Of a stretch of 49,203 nt of DNA, positions 35,301-43,876 are shown one piece after another (within the stretch, counting starts at the first letter, position 1; the number at the start of each line of letters is the position of its first letter). Location of the stretch: positions 1 through 49,203 of the forward strand of contig NZ_SCTW01000093.1 of assembly GCF_004322395.1 (NCBI RefSeq), written 5' to 3'. A model generated the notes under the pieces. The model was given only the letters and a program-made list of their open reading frames with translations, searched no databases and was not told the origin of the DNA. The position numbers and the translations under genes are program-made. Source of the stretch: Methylobacter sp. GTDB taxonomy: Bacteria; Pseudomonadota; Gammaproteobacteria; Methylococcales; Methylomonadaceae.

Positions 35301-36638
35301 ATGGCAGCTCTTACTGATGAGTTTTTGATAAAAATAAACAGTGGTGCGGATTTACATCAATGCCAGTCTTATATTGGCCCGCATCCTGACAATATCAACG
35401 AGATTATTCCGATTTGTTATTACGGCAGATCGGGGACAGTGTTTTTCAGTTCTTTATTGGACGGCCATCCCGAAGTTATCAAGACAGGAAACTTTGACTT
35501 TCGCGAATATTTTAAATATTTCGACATAATGATAGGCCGAGGTCATGTTGAGAGCCAGTTAAGCAACTGCATAAGACATTACGGCAAGAATATGGAATAC
35601 GAGGGCAAGTGCAATCAAAATTTCGTTGAAATAAATAACAAATTAATACACGTTCCGGCGACGCTAGATTTTTTATCGGATAAACCGCTGGATGGCAGGC
35701 TGTTTTTTCGCCAACCGGCAAATAATGACCCGTTTGCTTATCAGGGACCGTATGTGGGGTACGTTATTTCTACTTTTATGCATCTGGTAGAAACCTATTT
35801 CGGCGGTATTAAATCGACGGTACTGTCCGAAAAGGATTTTTTTGTCACATTCAATCTTGCTTACAACTGGGCTATGGGCAGGCAGTATGCGGAGTCTGTT
35901 ACAAAAATAGCCTGGAATATGCACATGCCGGATCCTCTTTTGGCGAAAAATGCGCAAAAGTTTTTTCCGAAAATCACGCTGGTTCACATGATAAGAAAGC
36001 CACTGCAAACATTAGGTTCGCATTTCAAGCGCTATATGTATCCGACGGAAGTCGAGGTAAAAAACGATATTCCCAGCCATGATTATGTCAATAAACTTTT
36101 TACTGAATTGCTGAGCGGCGACGTGCCTTTGGTGGAGCGCCGTCCAGGCGATGATGAGTTCGCGATTCGGCTGGAAGATATTCATACCACTCCTGAACAG
36201 ACACTGCGAAGAGTCAGTCAGCGCTTGGGCATATCATGGTCGGAAGTTTTATTGCAGAGCACTTATTTCGGCCATCCCATGGTATGGAACCACTCTAGCC
36301 AGCGCGGGGCACTGACCGGTTTTTCGACCCAGCATTTAAAAGATGACCATCCCGATCTTTTTGCGCCTGATGATATTAAATTTATTGAGGGAGTGCTTTA
36401 CGAAAACTATCGGCAATGGGATTATGGTTTTTCCAACGCAACCGCCATGGATAAAAATATTCATGAGTACGTGAAAAAACGCATACCCGTGCCGCTAAAA
36501 ATGGAAGTCATGTGTTGGGAGCGGGCTTGCCAAGAAGACGGTGCGGTAAGGGCGGATATTATGAAAAGCTACGGATTACTGCGCGATGCGATTGAAAAAC
36601 GCTTGGAAAGAAAACTGCCGTTGCTGGAGTTAATGTAG
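35301..36638 (+). CDS. Sulfotransferase-fold protein, candidate phosphoramidate transferase
   Basis: The 445-residue product has the two nucleotide-binding motifs of PAPS sulfotransferases. These are a 5'-phosphosulfate-type loop YGRSGTVFFSSLLDGHP (around residues 41-57) and a 3'-phosphate-type motif LVHMIRKPLQTLGSHF (around 227-242). No PAPS-making genes are in the window, but the CysC-like kinase upstream is predicted to make 3'-phospho-CDP-amidate, a PAPS analogue. I infer it transfers phosphoramidate to the glycan; ordinary sulfation is the alternative. It sits directly after the five phosphoramidate genes, with AAGG upstream of the ATG. Confidence 0.7.
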   Translation: MAALTDEFLIKINSGADLHQCQSYIGPHPDNINEIIPICYYGRSGTVFFSSLLDGHPEVIKTGNFDFREYFKYFDIMIGRGHVESQLSNCIRHYGKNMEYEGKCNQNFVEINNKLIHVPATLDFLSDKPLDGRLFFRQPANNDPFAYQGPYVGYVISTFMHLVETYFGGIKSTVLSEKDFFVTFNLAYNWAMGRQYAESVTKIAWNMHMPDPLLAKNAQKFFPKITLVHMIRKPLQTLGSHFKRYMYPTEVEVKNDIPSHDYVNKLFTELLSGDVPLVERRPGDDEFAIRLEDIHTTPEQTLRRVSQRLGISWSEVLLQSTYFGHPMVWNHSSQRGALTGFSTQHLKDDHPDLFAPDDIKFIEGVLYENYRQWDYGFSNATAMDKNIHEYVKKRIPVPLKMEVMCWERACQEDGAVRADIMKSYGLLRDAIEKRLERKLPLLELM

Positions 36639-36693
36639 TTTATGCCCGCGTTTAAATGCCTGTTTGTTTTAGTTCAGTTATATCTTTTATTTG

Positions 36694-37878
36694 ATGAGTA
36701 AACACGTTTCGTTATTCATGCCTTCCGAAAGTTCGTTTCATCGGCGAATTTTCGGGTTTCTTGCCAGAGCATTTCAAAAACAAGGCTGGCAAGTGACAGG
36801 ACAATGCAAACTTCTACCCGAGAACGAAATGTGTGCATGGGTTAGGGATAATAAACCCGATGTGGTTTTTGAAATGAACCGGGTAAAAAATGAAATCCCG
36901 GTGCTTGATGAAATGAACGTTATGCATATTTCATGGCTGGTCGATATGGGCGGACGTTCGGAAAGCCAGATAAAAGGTAGCGAGATAACCTATTTTATCG
37001 ATCCGGGTTGGGAATTCAGTTTCAATACCGGCGGTTATACTGCCTGGATGCCACCGGGGACTTGTACACAAACTTTTTTTCCGGGCACTCAATCGAAAAC
37101 CGATACGGTGGAGTTCAGCTTTATAGGTCATATTCCAAAACCCTGGAGCCGGCAGGAATTAAATAGGGTATTATCAGGGAAATCGAATAGTATTACATTT
37201 GAATCTCTATTAAATGAATATACGCAATATATGGAGATTAATACTTATTTTGGGCAGACCCACGAGTCCTGTGTAAAAATCATCGATAATATTGCCGAGA
37301 AACTATTGGGTGAGCCGGTACAACTGGCTCAGGATATATATTACGATTTGTTGATAAGAACCAAACGGATTAGCAATAGGGTTGAACTGCTTGATTTTGC
37401 TGTACGGAATTCGTCATTGATCAATATCTACGGTACTGAAAACTGGCTGGAATGGTCAAAATTTTCGCGGTTTTATAAAGGGTTTGTTGAAAAAGAATCC
37501 GAAATTAATCGTATTCATCAGTGTTCGCAATTTAATATGCACGACGGTATTTCGTTTCATTTCCGTTCGATTGATTGCATGGCGTCGGGAGCGCTTTTGT
37601 TGTGGTATAACACAAATGATGGCGATAAATTTAATATTTATAAAGACAAAATAAGCAGTAATGGTCCAGGCAAAATTCTAGGGTTATCGAATTTCTTTGA
37701 GTATCAATATCATTATTATGAATTTACCTGGTTAACCTTTAATGAAGTTTATGAAAAAGCCAAAAGTTCAGGGTATTTAGGTAGCAAAGCGCAAGCAGAT
37801 ACTATTAAGCTGATTAATGATAAACATACTTGGGATTGCCGGGTAAAAAGAATTATTGAAGATATTAATTCTTTATAA
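36694..37878 (+). CDS. CgeB-type glycosyltransferase
   Basis: The 394-residue product is a CgeB/DUF3880-like glycosyltransferase: FEMNRVKNEIP, HISWLVDMGG, FSFIGHIPKPWS, and a C-terminal donor-binding half with GTENWLEWSK and DCMASGALLLW. It is a clear paralogue of the minus-strand protein at 43866-45017, sharing the FEMNR, PPG-C and F-GHIPKPW blocks. ATG 36694 is preferred over TTG 36691. By eye its DNA is more AT-rich than its neighbours. Donor and acceptor are unknown. Confidence 0.75.
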   Translation: MSKHVSLFMPSESSFHRRIFGFLARAFQKQGWQVTGQCKLLPENEMCAWVRDNKPDVVFEMNRVKNEIPVLDEMNVMHISWLVDMGGRSESQIKGSEITYFIDPGWEFSFNTGGYTAWMPPGTCTQTFFPGTQSKTDTVEFSFIGHIPKPWSRQELNRVLSGKSNSITFESLLNEYTQYMEINTYFGQTHESCVKIIDNIAEKLLGEPVQLAQDIYYDLLIRTKRISNRVELLDFAVRNSSLINIYGTENWLEWSKFSRFYKGFVEKESEINRIHQCSQFNMHDGISFHFRSIDCMASGALLLWYNTNDGDKFNIYKDKISSNGPGKILGLSNFFEYQYHYYEFTWLTFNEVYEKAKSSGYLGSKAQADTIKLINDKHTWDCRVKRIIEDINSL

Positions 37879-37897
37879 AAATATTGGGAATATTCTT

Positions 37898-39019
37898 TTG
37901 CGAGAACATGATTTATTTAGAGTGCCCTATGTCGGCTTAAAACAAGAATTTGCGCAGCGTAAACAGGAGCTGGCGTCGGCGTTCAATAATGTCACGGTTA
38001 ATGCCAGTTACATTTTGCGGGAAGAGGTCGGGCTGTTCGAAAGATCAATTGCCGAAATGCTGGGAGTGAAGCACGTGATCGGTGTCAATAGCGGTACCGA
38101 CGCGCTGTTCTTGGCTCTGAAAGCCTTGAATATCGGTCAAGGCGATGAAGTGATCACCGTCGCGCATACCTTTGTCGCTACGATTGCGGCGATAGTACAT
38201 TGCGGAGCCAAACCGGTTTTAATCGATATAGCGGACGATTTCAATTTGGCGGTTGCAACGTTGGAACAGTCGATAACCGCCTCAACCAAAGCGATTATCC
38301 CCGTGCATATGAATGGCCGTTGCTGCGAGATGGATGCCGTATTGGCGATTGCCGATAAACACGATCTGCTTGTGGTTGAGGATGCCGCGCAATCGATGGG
38401 AGCGCATATTAACGGAGCCTATGCGGGGACTTTCGGGAGCATAAATGCGTTCAGTCTGCACCCGATGAAAAATCTGCATTGCTATGGCGACGGTGGCGTT
38501 ATCACTACTAACGATGACCGTTTGGCCGAGCAAGTCAGGTTGTTGAGAAACCATGGTCAAACTCCGAATAAAGAACTGGTGGCTTTTGGCTTTAATTCCC
38601 GCCTGGACAATTTACAGGCCGCTTTCTTGAACGTTAACATGAAATATTTTGACGGCGATATAAAGCGGCGTCGGCAAATCGCCTTGCGCTATGATTTTGG
38701 ACTGAAAAATTGCGCCGGCCTCAAATTGCCCAATCCGCCGCAAGAAACCGGTTATTTCGATGTGTTCAGTTCCTACCCGATCCGTTGCGCAGAGCGGGAC
38801 CGGTTATTGAATCATCTTCAACAAAAAGGCATCGAATGCTTTGTTCACTGGGAAACGCCGCTGCACCGCAACGAGCATCTGAAGCTCGGCCATTTCAGTT
38901 TGCCGGTTACCGAACAGGTAGCTAGAGAGGTGTTATCGTTGCCTATGCATCCGTTCCTTGAGGACGAGCAATGTGATTATGTGATTGGCGCTGTTAAGGA
39001 GTTTTTTAATGGCTGTTAA
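37898..39019 (+). CDS. DegT/DnrJ/EryC1/StrS sugar aminotransferase
   Basis: This PLP enzyme transfers an amino group to a keto-sugar nucleotide. Visible blocks are the VNSGTDAL substrate loop, DEVITVAHTFVAT, VVEDAAQSMGA, the PLP-lysine segment SLHPMKNLHCYGDGG, and LRNHGQ. The start is uncertain: TTG 37898 has GGGA about 9 nt upstream (373 residues); GTG 37922 gives the more family-like opening PYVGLKQEF; a TTG at 37856 overlaps the previous gene. The partner SDR follows with an overlap. Together they probably make an amino sugar. Confidence 0.85.
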   Translation: MREHDLFRVPYVGLKQEFAQRKQELASAFNNVTVNASYILREEVGLFERSIAEMLGVKHVIGVNSGTDALFLALKALNIGQGDEVITVAHTFVATIAAIVHCGAKPVLIDIADDFNLAVATLEQSITASTKAIIPVHMNGRCCEMDAVLAIADKHDLLVVEDAAQSMGAHINGAYAGTFGSINAFSLHPMKNLHCYGDGGVITTNDDRLAEQVRLLRNHGQTPNKELVAFGFNSRLDNLQAAFLNVNMKYFDGDIKRRRQIALRYDFGLKNCAGLKLPNPPQETGYFDVFSSYPIRCAERDRLLNHLQQKGIECFVHWETPLHRNEHLKLGHFSLPVTEQVAREVLSLPMHPFLEDEQCDYVIGAVKEFFNGC

Positions 39020-39929
39020 ATATTTTATTACCGGAATATCCGGTTTTGTCGGCGGCGAATTGGCGATTGCTTTAGCCAAATTAGGATATGTCATTACAGG
39101 TGTAGACAGAGCTTCTCCAAATGAGGAGACGGCGCGCGATTTTGCTGAATTGGGCATTAAATATGTCAATCTCGATTTGCTGGATAAAGAGCGATTAAGT
39201 CCATTATTGTGCAATACTGATGTTGTTATTCATGCTGCTGGCGTCTCCCGAGTTAGTGAGGCGAGAGCCAAACCTTTGGAATGTATAAACTCCACGATTC
39301 TGGCGACAACTAATTTGATTGAAATTATCGCCAGTCAAACCGGGGCTGTAGCTGCAAAAAAACCGCTGTTTATTTATCTGAGTACTCGAGAAGTATCTTT
39401 TTACGATAGGATGGACGAAGAGCAAGTTTCTATAGACCATATTTATGCTATTTCAAAGAAGACCGCAGAGCAGTTGATCATGGCTTTTTCAAATAGTTTT
39501 AATATTCCGCTGGCTATTTGCCGTTTATCCGATGTTTACGGAGGTAAGCGAGATCACGTGAATAAGCTATTGCCGACTTTCGTAAAACGAGCGAGACAAA
39601 ATGAACTGGTCCAGGTGCTGGATAGCGAAACCCGTTTTCATTTTACTCATATACAGGACGTTATCGTTTCGATACAGGAAATTGTCGAGTTATTGGAAAA
39701 GTCCGGCAATATGCAGAAATGCTTTGATATCTGGTCGAATGAATCTTATACAGCCGAAGAGCTGGCGACTTTGGTGGTATCGAGTTTTAAATCGAACTCA
39801 AGGATTGGCTATGCATTTCACGAATCCGATGCAGCAATACCGCATATGAACTTCAATTACCAAAAATGGCAGTTTTCACCCAAATTCAATCTTAGGGACG
39901 AGTTGAGCCGGTTGTCGGAAAGCTATTGA
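39009..39929 (+). CDS. NAD-dependent epimerase/dehydratase (SDR)
   Basis: The 306-residue product has the SDR motif ITGISGFVGGE (residues about 7-17), YLSTREVS, and catalytic IYAISKK (YxxxK). It overlaps the aminotransferase gene by 11 nt, and ATG 39009 has AAGGAG upstream. It is probably a nucleotide-sugar dehydratase, epimerase or reductase working with the aminotransferase; the substrate is not readable. It is the last gene of the long plus-strand run and faces the minus-strand operon across a 58-nt gap with no clear terminator. Confidence 0.82.
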   Translation: MAVKYFITGISGFVGGELAIALAKLGYVITGVDRASPNEETARDFAELGIKYVNLDLLDKERLSPLLCNTDVVIHAAGVSRVSEARAKPLECINSTILATTNLIEIIASQTGAVAAKKPLFIYLSTREVSFYDRMDEEQVSIDHIYAISKKTAEQLIMAFSNSFNIPLAICRLSDVYGGKRDHVNKLLPTFVKRARQNELVQVLDSETRFHFTHIQDVIVSIQEIVELLEKSGNMQKCFDIWSNESYTAEELATLVVSSFKSNSRIGYAFHESDAAIPHMNFNYQKWQFSPKFNLRDELSRLSESY

Positions 39930-39987
39930 CTTAACTGTGGCTTGTACCGGCATGATCCATATTCATACTGGTTCAGGCCAAGATGCC

Positions 39988-41097
39988 TTAGACGAATCGT
40001 TGTTTTAGCCGGTAGACTAGGCCGTCAAAACCGCTGACGTTGATATTTTTGGTAAGACTGTAAGTTTTCAGCGCAGTAAATTTATCCAGCAATGTTTGGG
40101 CATCATGCAGCGGATAGCGAAAACAATTTTCTTCAGGGAAATCTCCCTGCAAGGCGGCAAAATTCAAGTCTATATTCAGCTCGGAGGCCAGATCGACCGC
40201 ATCGCACATCTCGTCCAGCGTGCTGTTCATAACAACATAATTCCAGCAGACCAGTTTCCTGTCTTGCCTGTTCTCCGCTTGGGCTTTACTGAGCTTATGC
40301 AAGCAGTCGATGACTCTCTCGTAATTCAAGCCGATACGGATCTTTTCAAACGTTCGCTTTTTCACACCGTCGATAGAGAGTAAGAAAAACACCGGGTTTT
40401 CGTTTTTGGTAAGCGCTTTGATACGGTCTTCTGTCAATACGCTGCCGTTGGTGATGACGTATTTTATTAATTCGCTGTTATTGCCTGAGTCGAATTGTTG
40501 CAGGTAATTAAAAAATCGCTTGTTGGTAAAAATTTCCCCGCCTTGCCAGCGAAAAACCTTGGCTGTTTCCTTCAGAGGTTCGATTTTTCTCAGTATCTCA
40601 TCGGAATGTTGCTGATCGCTAGTATGCGGCTGGCCGCACATGGTGCAAGCTGAATTGCAACGAAGTACCGGTTGGCTATCCACATAAACCGGCAAGCCTG
40701 ACAAATAATGCTTTTTAGCTTTGTATTCTTCGGCGACGGTGGCGATATTTTTTCCAAGGGCCGACTCGTCTAACGGTAGACTGAAGTCCTGGTTAATCAG
40801 CTCGGCTGCGGGCGGTTGCGTTGCCGGCGCTGTCGGAGCTCCGCGTAAAAATGGACACTCGATTTCGCAGCCGGCCGCCTGGTAGTCGTTATTTGCTATC
40901 AGTTTGCGGACGGATTGCGCGGCGTCCGAATTCCATAACTCGGCAAGGCTATGCTGATGGATATTGCCGAAACGAGTGCGGTTTTGCGGGCAGCAAGTGA
41001 CATGGCCCGCTGCGTTAATCCACAAGTCCGCCCATGGGTGTATGCAATGGTTATTGGCAGGGTTCAGCAATTCGGAAAATGTCGCAGGTTTGTTCAT
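39988..41097 (-). CDS. Radical SAM enzyme with N-terminal SPASM-like cysteines
   Basis: The 369-residue product has a cysteine-rich N-terminal segment (C18, C35, C36, C77, C81) with CIHPWADLWINAAGHVTCC and FGNIHQHSLAELWNS, a pattern normally at the C-terminus of SPASM enzymes. The radical SAM motif CNSACTMC (C147, C151, C154) follows, then WQGGE and VITNGS. The order is therefore permuted relative to the other two radical SAM proteins here. It is the last gene of the minus-strand operon, 11 nt after the carbamoyltransferase. The substrate is unknown. Confidence 0.82.
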   Translation of the reverse strand: MNKPATFSELLNPANNHCIHPWADLWINAAGHVTCCPQNRTRFGNIHQHSLAELWNSDAAQSVRKLIANNDYQAAGCEIECPFLRGAPTAPATQPPAAELINQDFSLPLDESALGKNIATVAEEYKAKKHYLSGLPVYVDSQPVLRCNSACTMCGQPHTSDQQHSDEILRKIEPLKETAKVFRWQGGEIFTNKRFFNYLQQFDSGNNSELIKYVITNGSVLTEDRIKALTKNENPVFFLLSIDGVKKRTFEKIRIGLNYERVIDCLHKLSKAQAENRQDRKLVCWNYVVMNSTLDEMCDAVDLASELNIDLNFAALQGDFPEENCFRYPLHDAQTLLDKFTALKTYSLTKNINVSGFDGLVYRLKQRFV

Positions 41098-41108
41098 TGG
41101 ATGCCAGG

Positions 41109-42791
41109 CTATGATTTGCTTAGGAATAGGTTGGGCGGATTAAATACGATGTCGACAGCATGCTGTTCAAGTGCGCGTATGACATCGCCAGCACTGTTTA
41201 CGATCGGTTCCTCATGGATGTTGAACGAAGTATTCAGCAGGCACAGGCCGCCGGTTTTCTGGTGCCAGGCGATCAGTAAATCGTAAAAAAACGGGTGGCT
41301 GTGCCGGGTCACAATTTGTGGACGAGCAGTACGATCGATATGTACTGCCGCCGGCGAGTTCAAGGCAAATTCTTCGGTAACCGGAAAGCTCAACGTCATA
41401 AAGTTCGCTGATAAACAGGACGGGCTGTAGCTTTTCAGGCAACGGCCGGCAAAATCTTCGGCGATGCTGGGAGCAAACGGCATGAAGTCGTCGCGTTGCA
41501 GCATGCGGTTAATTTTCGCGGTAATGTTCTTATCAAAAGCCGAAGCGATAATACTTCGGTTGCCTAATGCACGGGGGCCGAATTCGCTTCTGCCGGATAC
41601 CAAGCCGACAATGGCCTGCTGTTCAAGCAATGCGACGAGTTTATCGACAGGTCGGGGTTCGGCAACGACCCGAATGTGATGCTGTTGAAGGTCGGTGTTA
41701 GCGCCGGGCAATTCGCATGTCGGACCTAGATAGACGTGATCGATTGCTGCAATCGATTCACGTTCTGATAGCAGATAATGATAAACGCTGCCGGCGCAGA
41801 TGCCGCCGTCGCTCATCGCCGGGTAGACAAACACCTCATCGACACAATCAAGTTGGCGGATTTTTTGATTCAGCTTGACGTTGCTGAACACGCCACCGGC
41901 CAGGCAGATGTTGCGTAGGCCGGTTTTTACTGCGTATTTTTCGATCAAGCTGCACACAATTTTTTCCAGGTGCTGTTGCGCGGCAGCGGCCAAGTCGTCG
42001 CGAGAATAGGCTGCGGCTTGTTCAATGAGGTTATCCGAGTAATTGGTGAAAAACGGCGTATAAAGCTCGCCGAAAGTGGGACAGATCAAGTCATTGTCCA
42101 GGCGAATGATGCTTTCGACCAAGGTTTGAGCGGCTTCGGGCTTGCCGCAAGCCGCCAGTCCGGTAATTTTGCCTTCGTGCCGGTTCGCGGTAAAACCGCA
42201 TAAGTGGGTCATGCGGCCATAAAAATAACCAAGGCTACGCCAACTGGGGCTGGTGTAAAGTTCTTCAATCCCTGTGGTTTTACCGGCGCGGCTGATGGTC
42301 AATGATTTAAAGTCTCCGCGGCCGTCGGCGGTAACGATAAGCGCTTCCTGGAACGGCGAAGGAGCAAAAGCCGCGGCCTGATGGGATTCGTGGTGACTGC
42401 AATTGTAGATCGCGGTATCCGGGAATTGTTCGCGGATTGCTTCAAAAAAAGCCCGTCGGTTGTCCTTGTCGATGTTGTTTTCGTTGGTTATGCGTTGACG
42501 GATGATTACCATAGCCGTTTGATTTAGCGAGGGTTCGGTGGCTAACATTCGATCGATTAAAGCTTGTTCGTCGGCGTCGTTAAGATCAAGGCTGAAGCCG
42601 TAACAGATCAAGTCGATATCGTCCGCTGCAAGCCGGCTTTCCCGAAGAATCCAGGCGATTGCCCGCTCCGGGAAAGCATCATCGAATTTTTTGCGGGATA
42701 AACGTTCCTCGCTGACGGCCAGTCGGATTTGGCCGTTCTGGAACAGGCAGGCGCCGCTTTCGCTGCCTGAAGTGATACCTAGAATGTTCAT
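41109..42791 (-). CDS. NodU/CmcH-type O-carbamoyltransferase
   Basis: The 560-residue product is a carbamoyl-phosphate-dependent O-carbamoyltransferase of the NodU family. It opens NILGITSGSESGACLF with a VSEERLSRKKFD block, then HHESHQAAAFAPSPF and TADGRGDF in the Kae1-like ATPase half, and GRSEFGPRALGNRSI with NTSFNIHEEPIV in the C-terminal half. It would carbamoylate a sugar hydroxyl. ATG 42791 overlaps the methyltransferase stop (ATGA) and is preferred over an upstream in-frame start at 42803. Confidence 0.9.
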   Translation of the reverse strand: MNILGITSGSESGACLFQNGQIRLAVSEERLSRKKFDDAFPERAIAWILRESRLAADDIDLICYGFSLDLNDADEQALIDRMLATEPSLNQTAMVIIRQRITNENNIDKDNRRAFFEAIREQFPDTAIYNCSHHESHQAAAFAPSPFQEALIVTADGRGDFKSLTISRAGKTTGIEELYTSPSWRSLGYFYGRMTHLCGFTANRHEGKITGLAACGKPEAAQTLVESIIRLDNDLICPTFGELYTPFFTNYSDNLIEQAAAYSRDDLAAAAQQHLEKIVCSLIEKYAVKTGLRNICLAGGVFSNVKLNQKIRQLDCVDEVFVYPAMSDGGICAGSVYHYLLSERESIAAIDHVYLGPTCELPGANTDLQQHHIRVVAEPRPVDKLVALLEQQAIVGLVSGRSEFGPRALGNRSIIASAFDKNITAKINRMLQRDDFMPFAPSIAEDFAGRCLKSYSPSCLSANFMTLSFPVTEEFALNSPAAVHIDRTARPQIVTRHSHPFFYDLLIAWHQKTGGLCLLNTSFNIHEEPIVNSAGDVIRALEQHAVDIVFNPPNLFLSKS

Positions 42792-43876
42792 TGGTTCAAC
42801 CAATTACGGAAATGGAGTAATGATTTTTTCAGATGTTCAATGCGCCATGCGGCCAGATCGGGGTTTTCTGGCGCGTGCGAGATTTGGCCGTTAAAAGCGT
42901 CAATATGGGTGTGTTTTCTAACCAAAAAATACAGTGATACGACGACTAGCGCCGCGTCGCGTTCAGTATGCCGGTTAAGATTGGCTAGCAGGTCGAGCAA
43001 CTGTTCATGCAATTCGGCTATTTCCAGCGGTGCGTTGGTCTCATCGACAATATGGGCTTTGCCGGTCGTAAGCGGATGCAGGAGATTATGGAAGCCGTTT
43101 TTATCGGCGATATGCCATTTCACACGGAAATTTTCATCCTGGCTGGAAAAATCGAACGCAAACGGCTCGGACAGGCATTGACATTGCAGGCTGAGCAGTT
43201 CGGCATCGGCAATGAATTCGCGTGGGTGAAACGCCAACCACTGCGGAGTTAATAAATCGTCGATCATGTCGCCGACGAACTGATTGTCTTCGCCATACGG
43301 ATGTAGCAGCCGGTAAGCGCTCAACAGTTGCGTTGGTGTCAACCGGTCAGCGCTGGCTACTCTTAAGGCTGAGGTCAGCCAGCGGCTCCAGGTACCGGCA
43401 CGATAAACCCGAAATAAAATATCGCTGTTCGCCGCCATGTTCGGCAGCAGGTTTTTGATGAAGCCTTCGCGGTCCTGAAGATGATGGTAGACGCCGGCGA
43501 CAAAAGCCAAGTCGATCTGCTTGGCCGATCCAAGGGACAGGCTGATGTCGGCTTGCTCGCTGATGATATTGGCGATCTGGTTGTCGGCACAGTAACGGTT
43601 TAAAAACTTCACATGCCGACTGTTGATGTCCAGGTGGTACACCTGCCGGCAGCCAAGCTGCTGAAATACGATTGCTTGCCATCCTGAACCTATGTCCAGA
43701 ATGGTTTTGTCTCGCAACTGGTCGACGGCAATGCCGAACCGTTCCAGTTCCGCCCTTATCCTGCGCTGGTATTTGCGCAAAGCTTGCTGGTCATCGGCGA
43801 GAATATGGCTGTGCACCTGTTCGGCGTAAAATGTCGCCATCGGGTGATGCAGGGGCTCGGCGGTATCAAACGACAC
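42788..43876 (-). CDS. SAM-dependent methyltransferase
   Basis: The product (about 362 residues from GTG 43876) has class I methyltransferase motif I ILDIGSGWQAIVF, YHLDIN at the end of strand 2, and AFVAGVYHHLQD. GTG 43876 lies 11 nt inside the preceding glycosyltransferase gene; ATG 43840 is an alternative. The frame runs open to 44101, but that part lies inside the neighbour. It probably methylates a sugar of the glycan and is coupled at its end to the carbamoyltransferase gene. The substrate is unknown. Confidence 0.75.
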   Translation of the reverse strand: MSFDTAEPLHHPMATFYAEQVHSHILADDQQALRKYQRRIRAELERFGIAVDQLRDKTILDIGSGWQAIVFQQLGCRQVYHLDINSRHVKFLNRYCADNQIANIISEQADISLSLGSAKQIDLAFVAGVYHHLQDREGFIKNLLPNMAANSDILFRVYRAGTWSRWLTSALRVASADRLTPTQLLSAYRLLHPYGEDNQFVGDMIDDLLTPQWLAFHPREFIADAELLSLQCQCLSEPFAFDFSSQDENFRVKWHIADKNGFHNLLHPLTTGKAHIVDETNAPLEIAELHEQLLDLLANLNRHTERDAALVVVSLYFLVRKHTHIDAFNGQISHAPENPDLAAWRIEHLKKSLLHFRNWLNQ

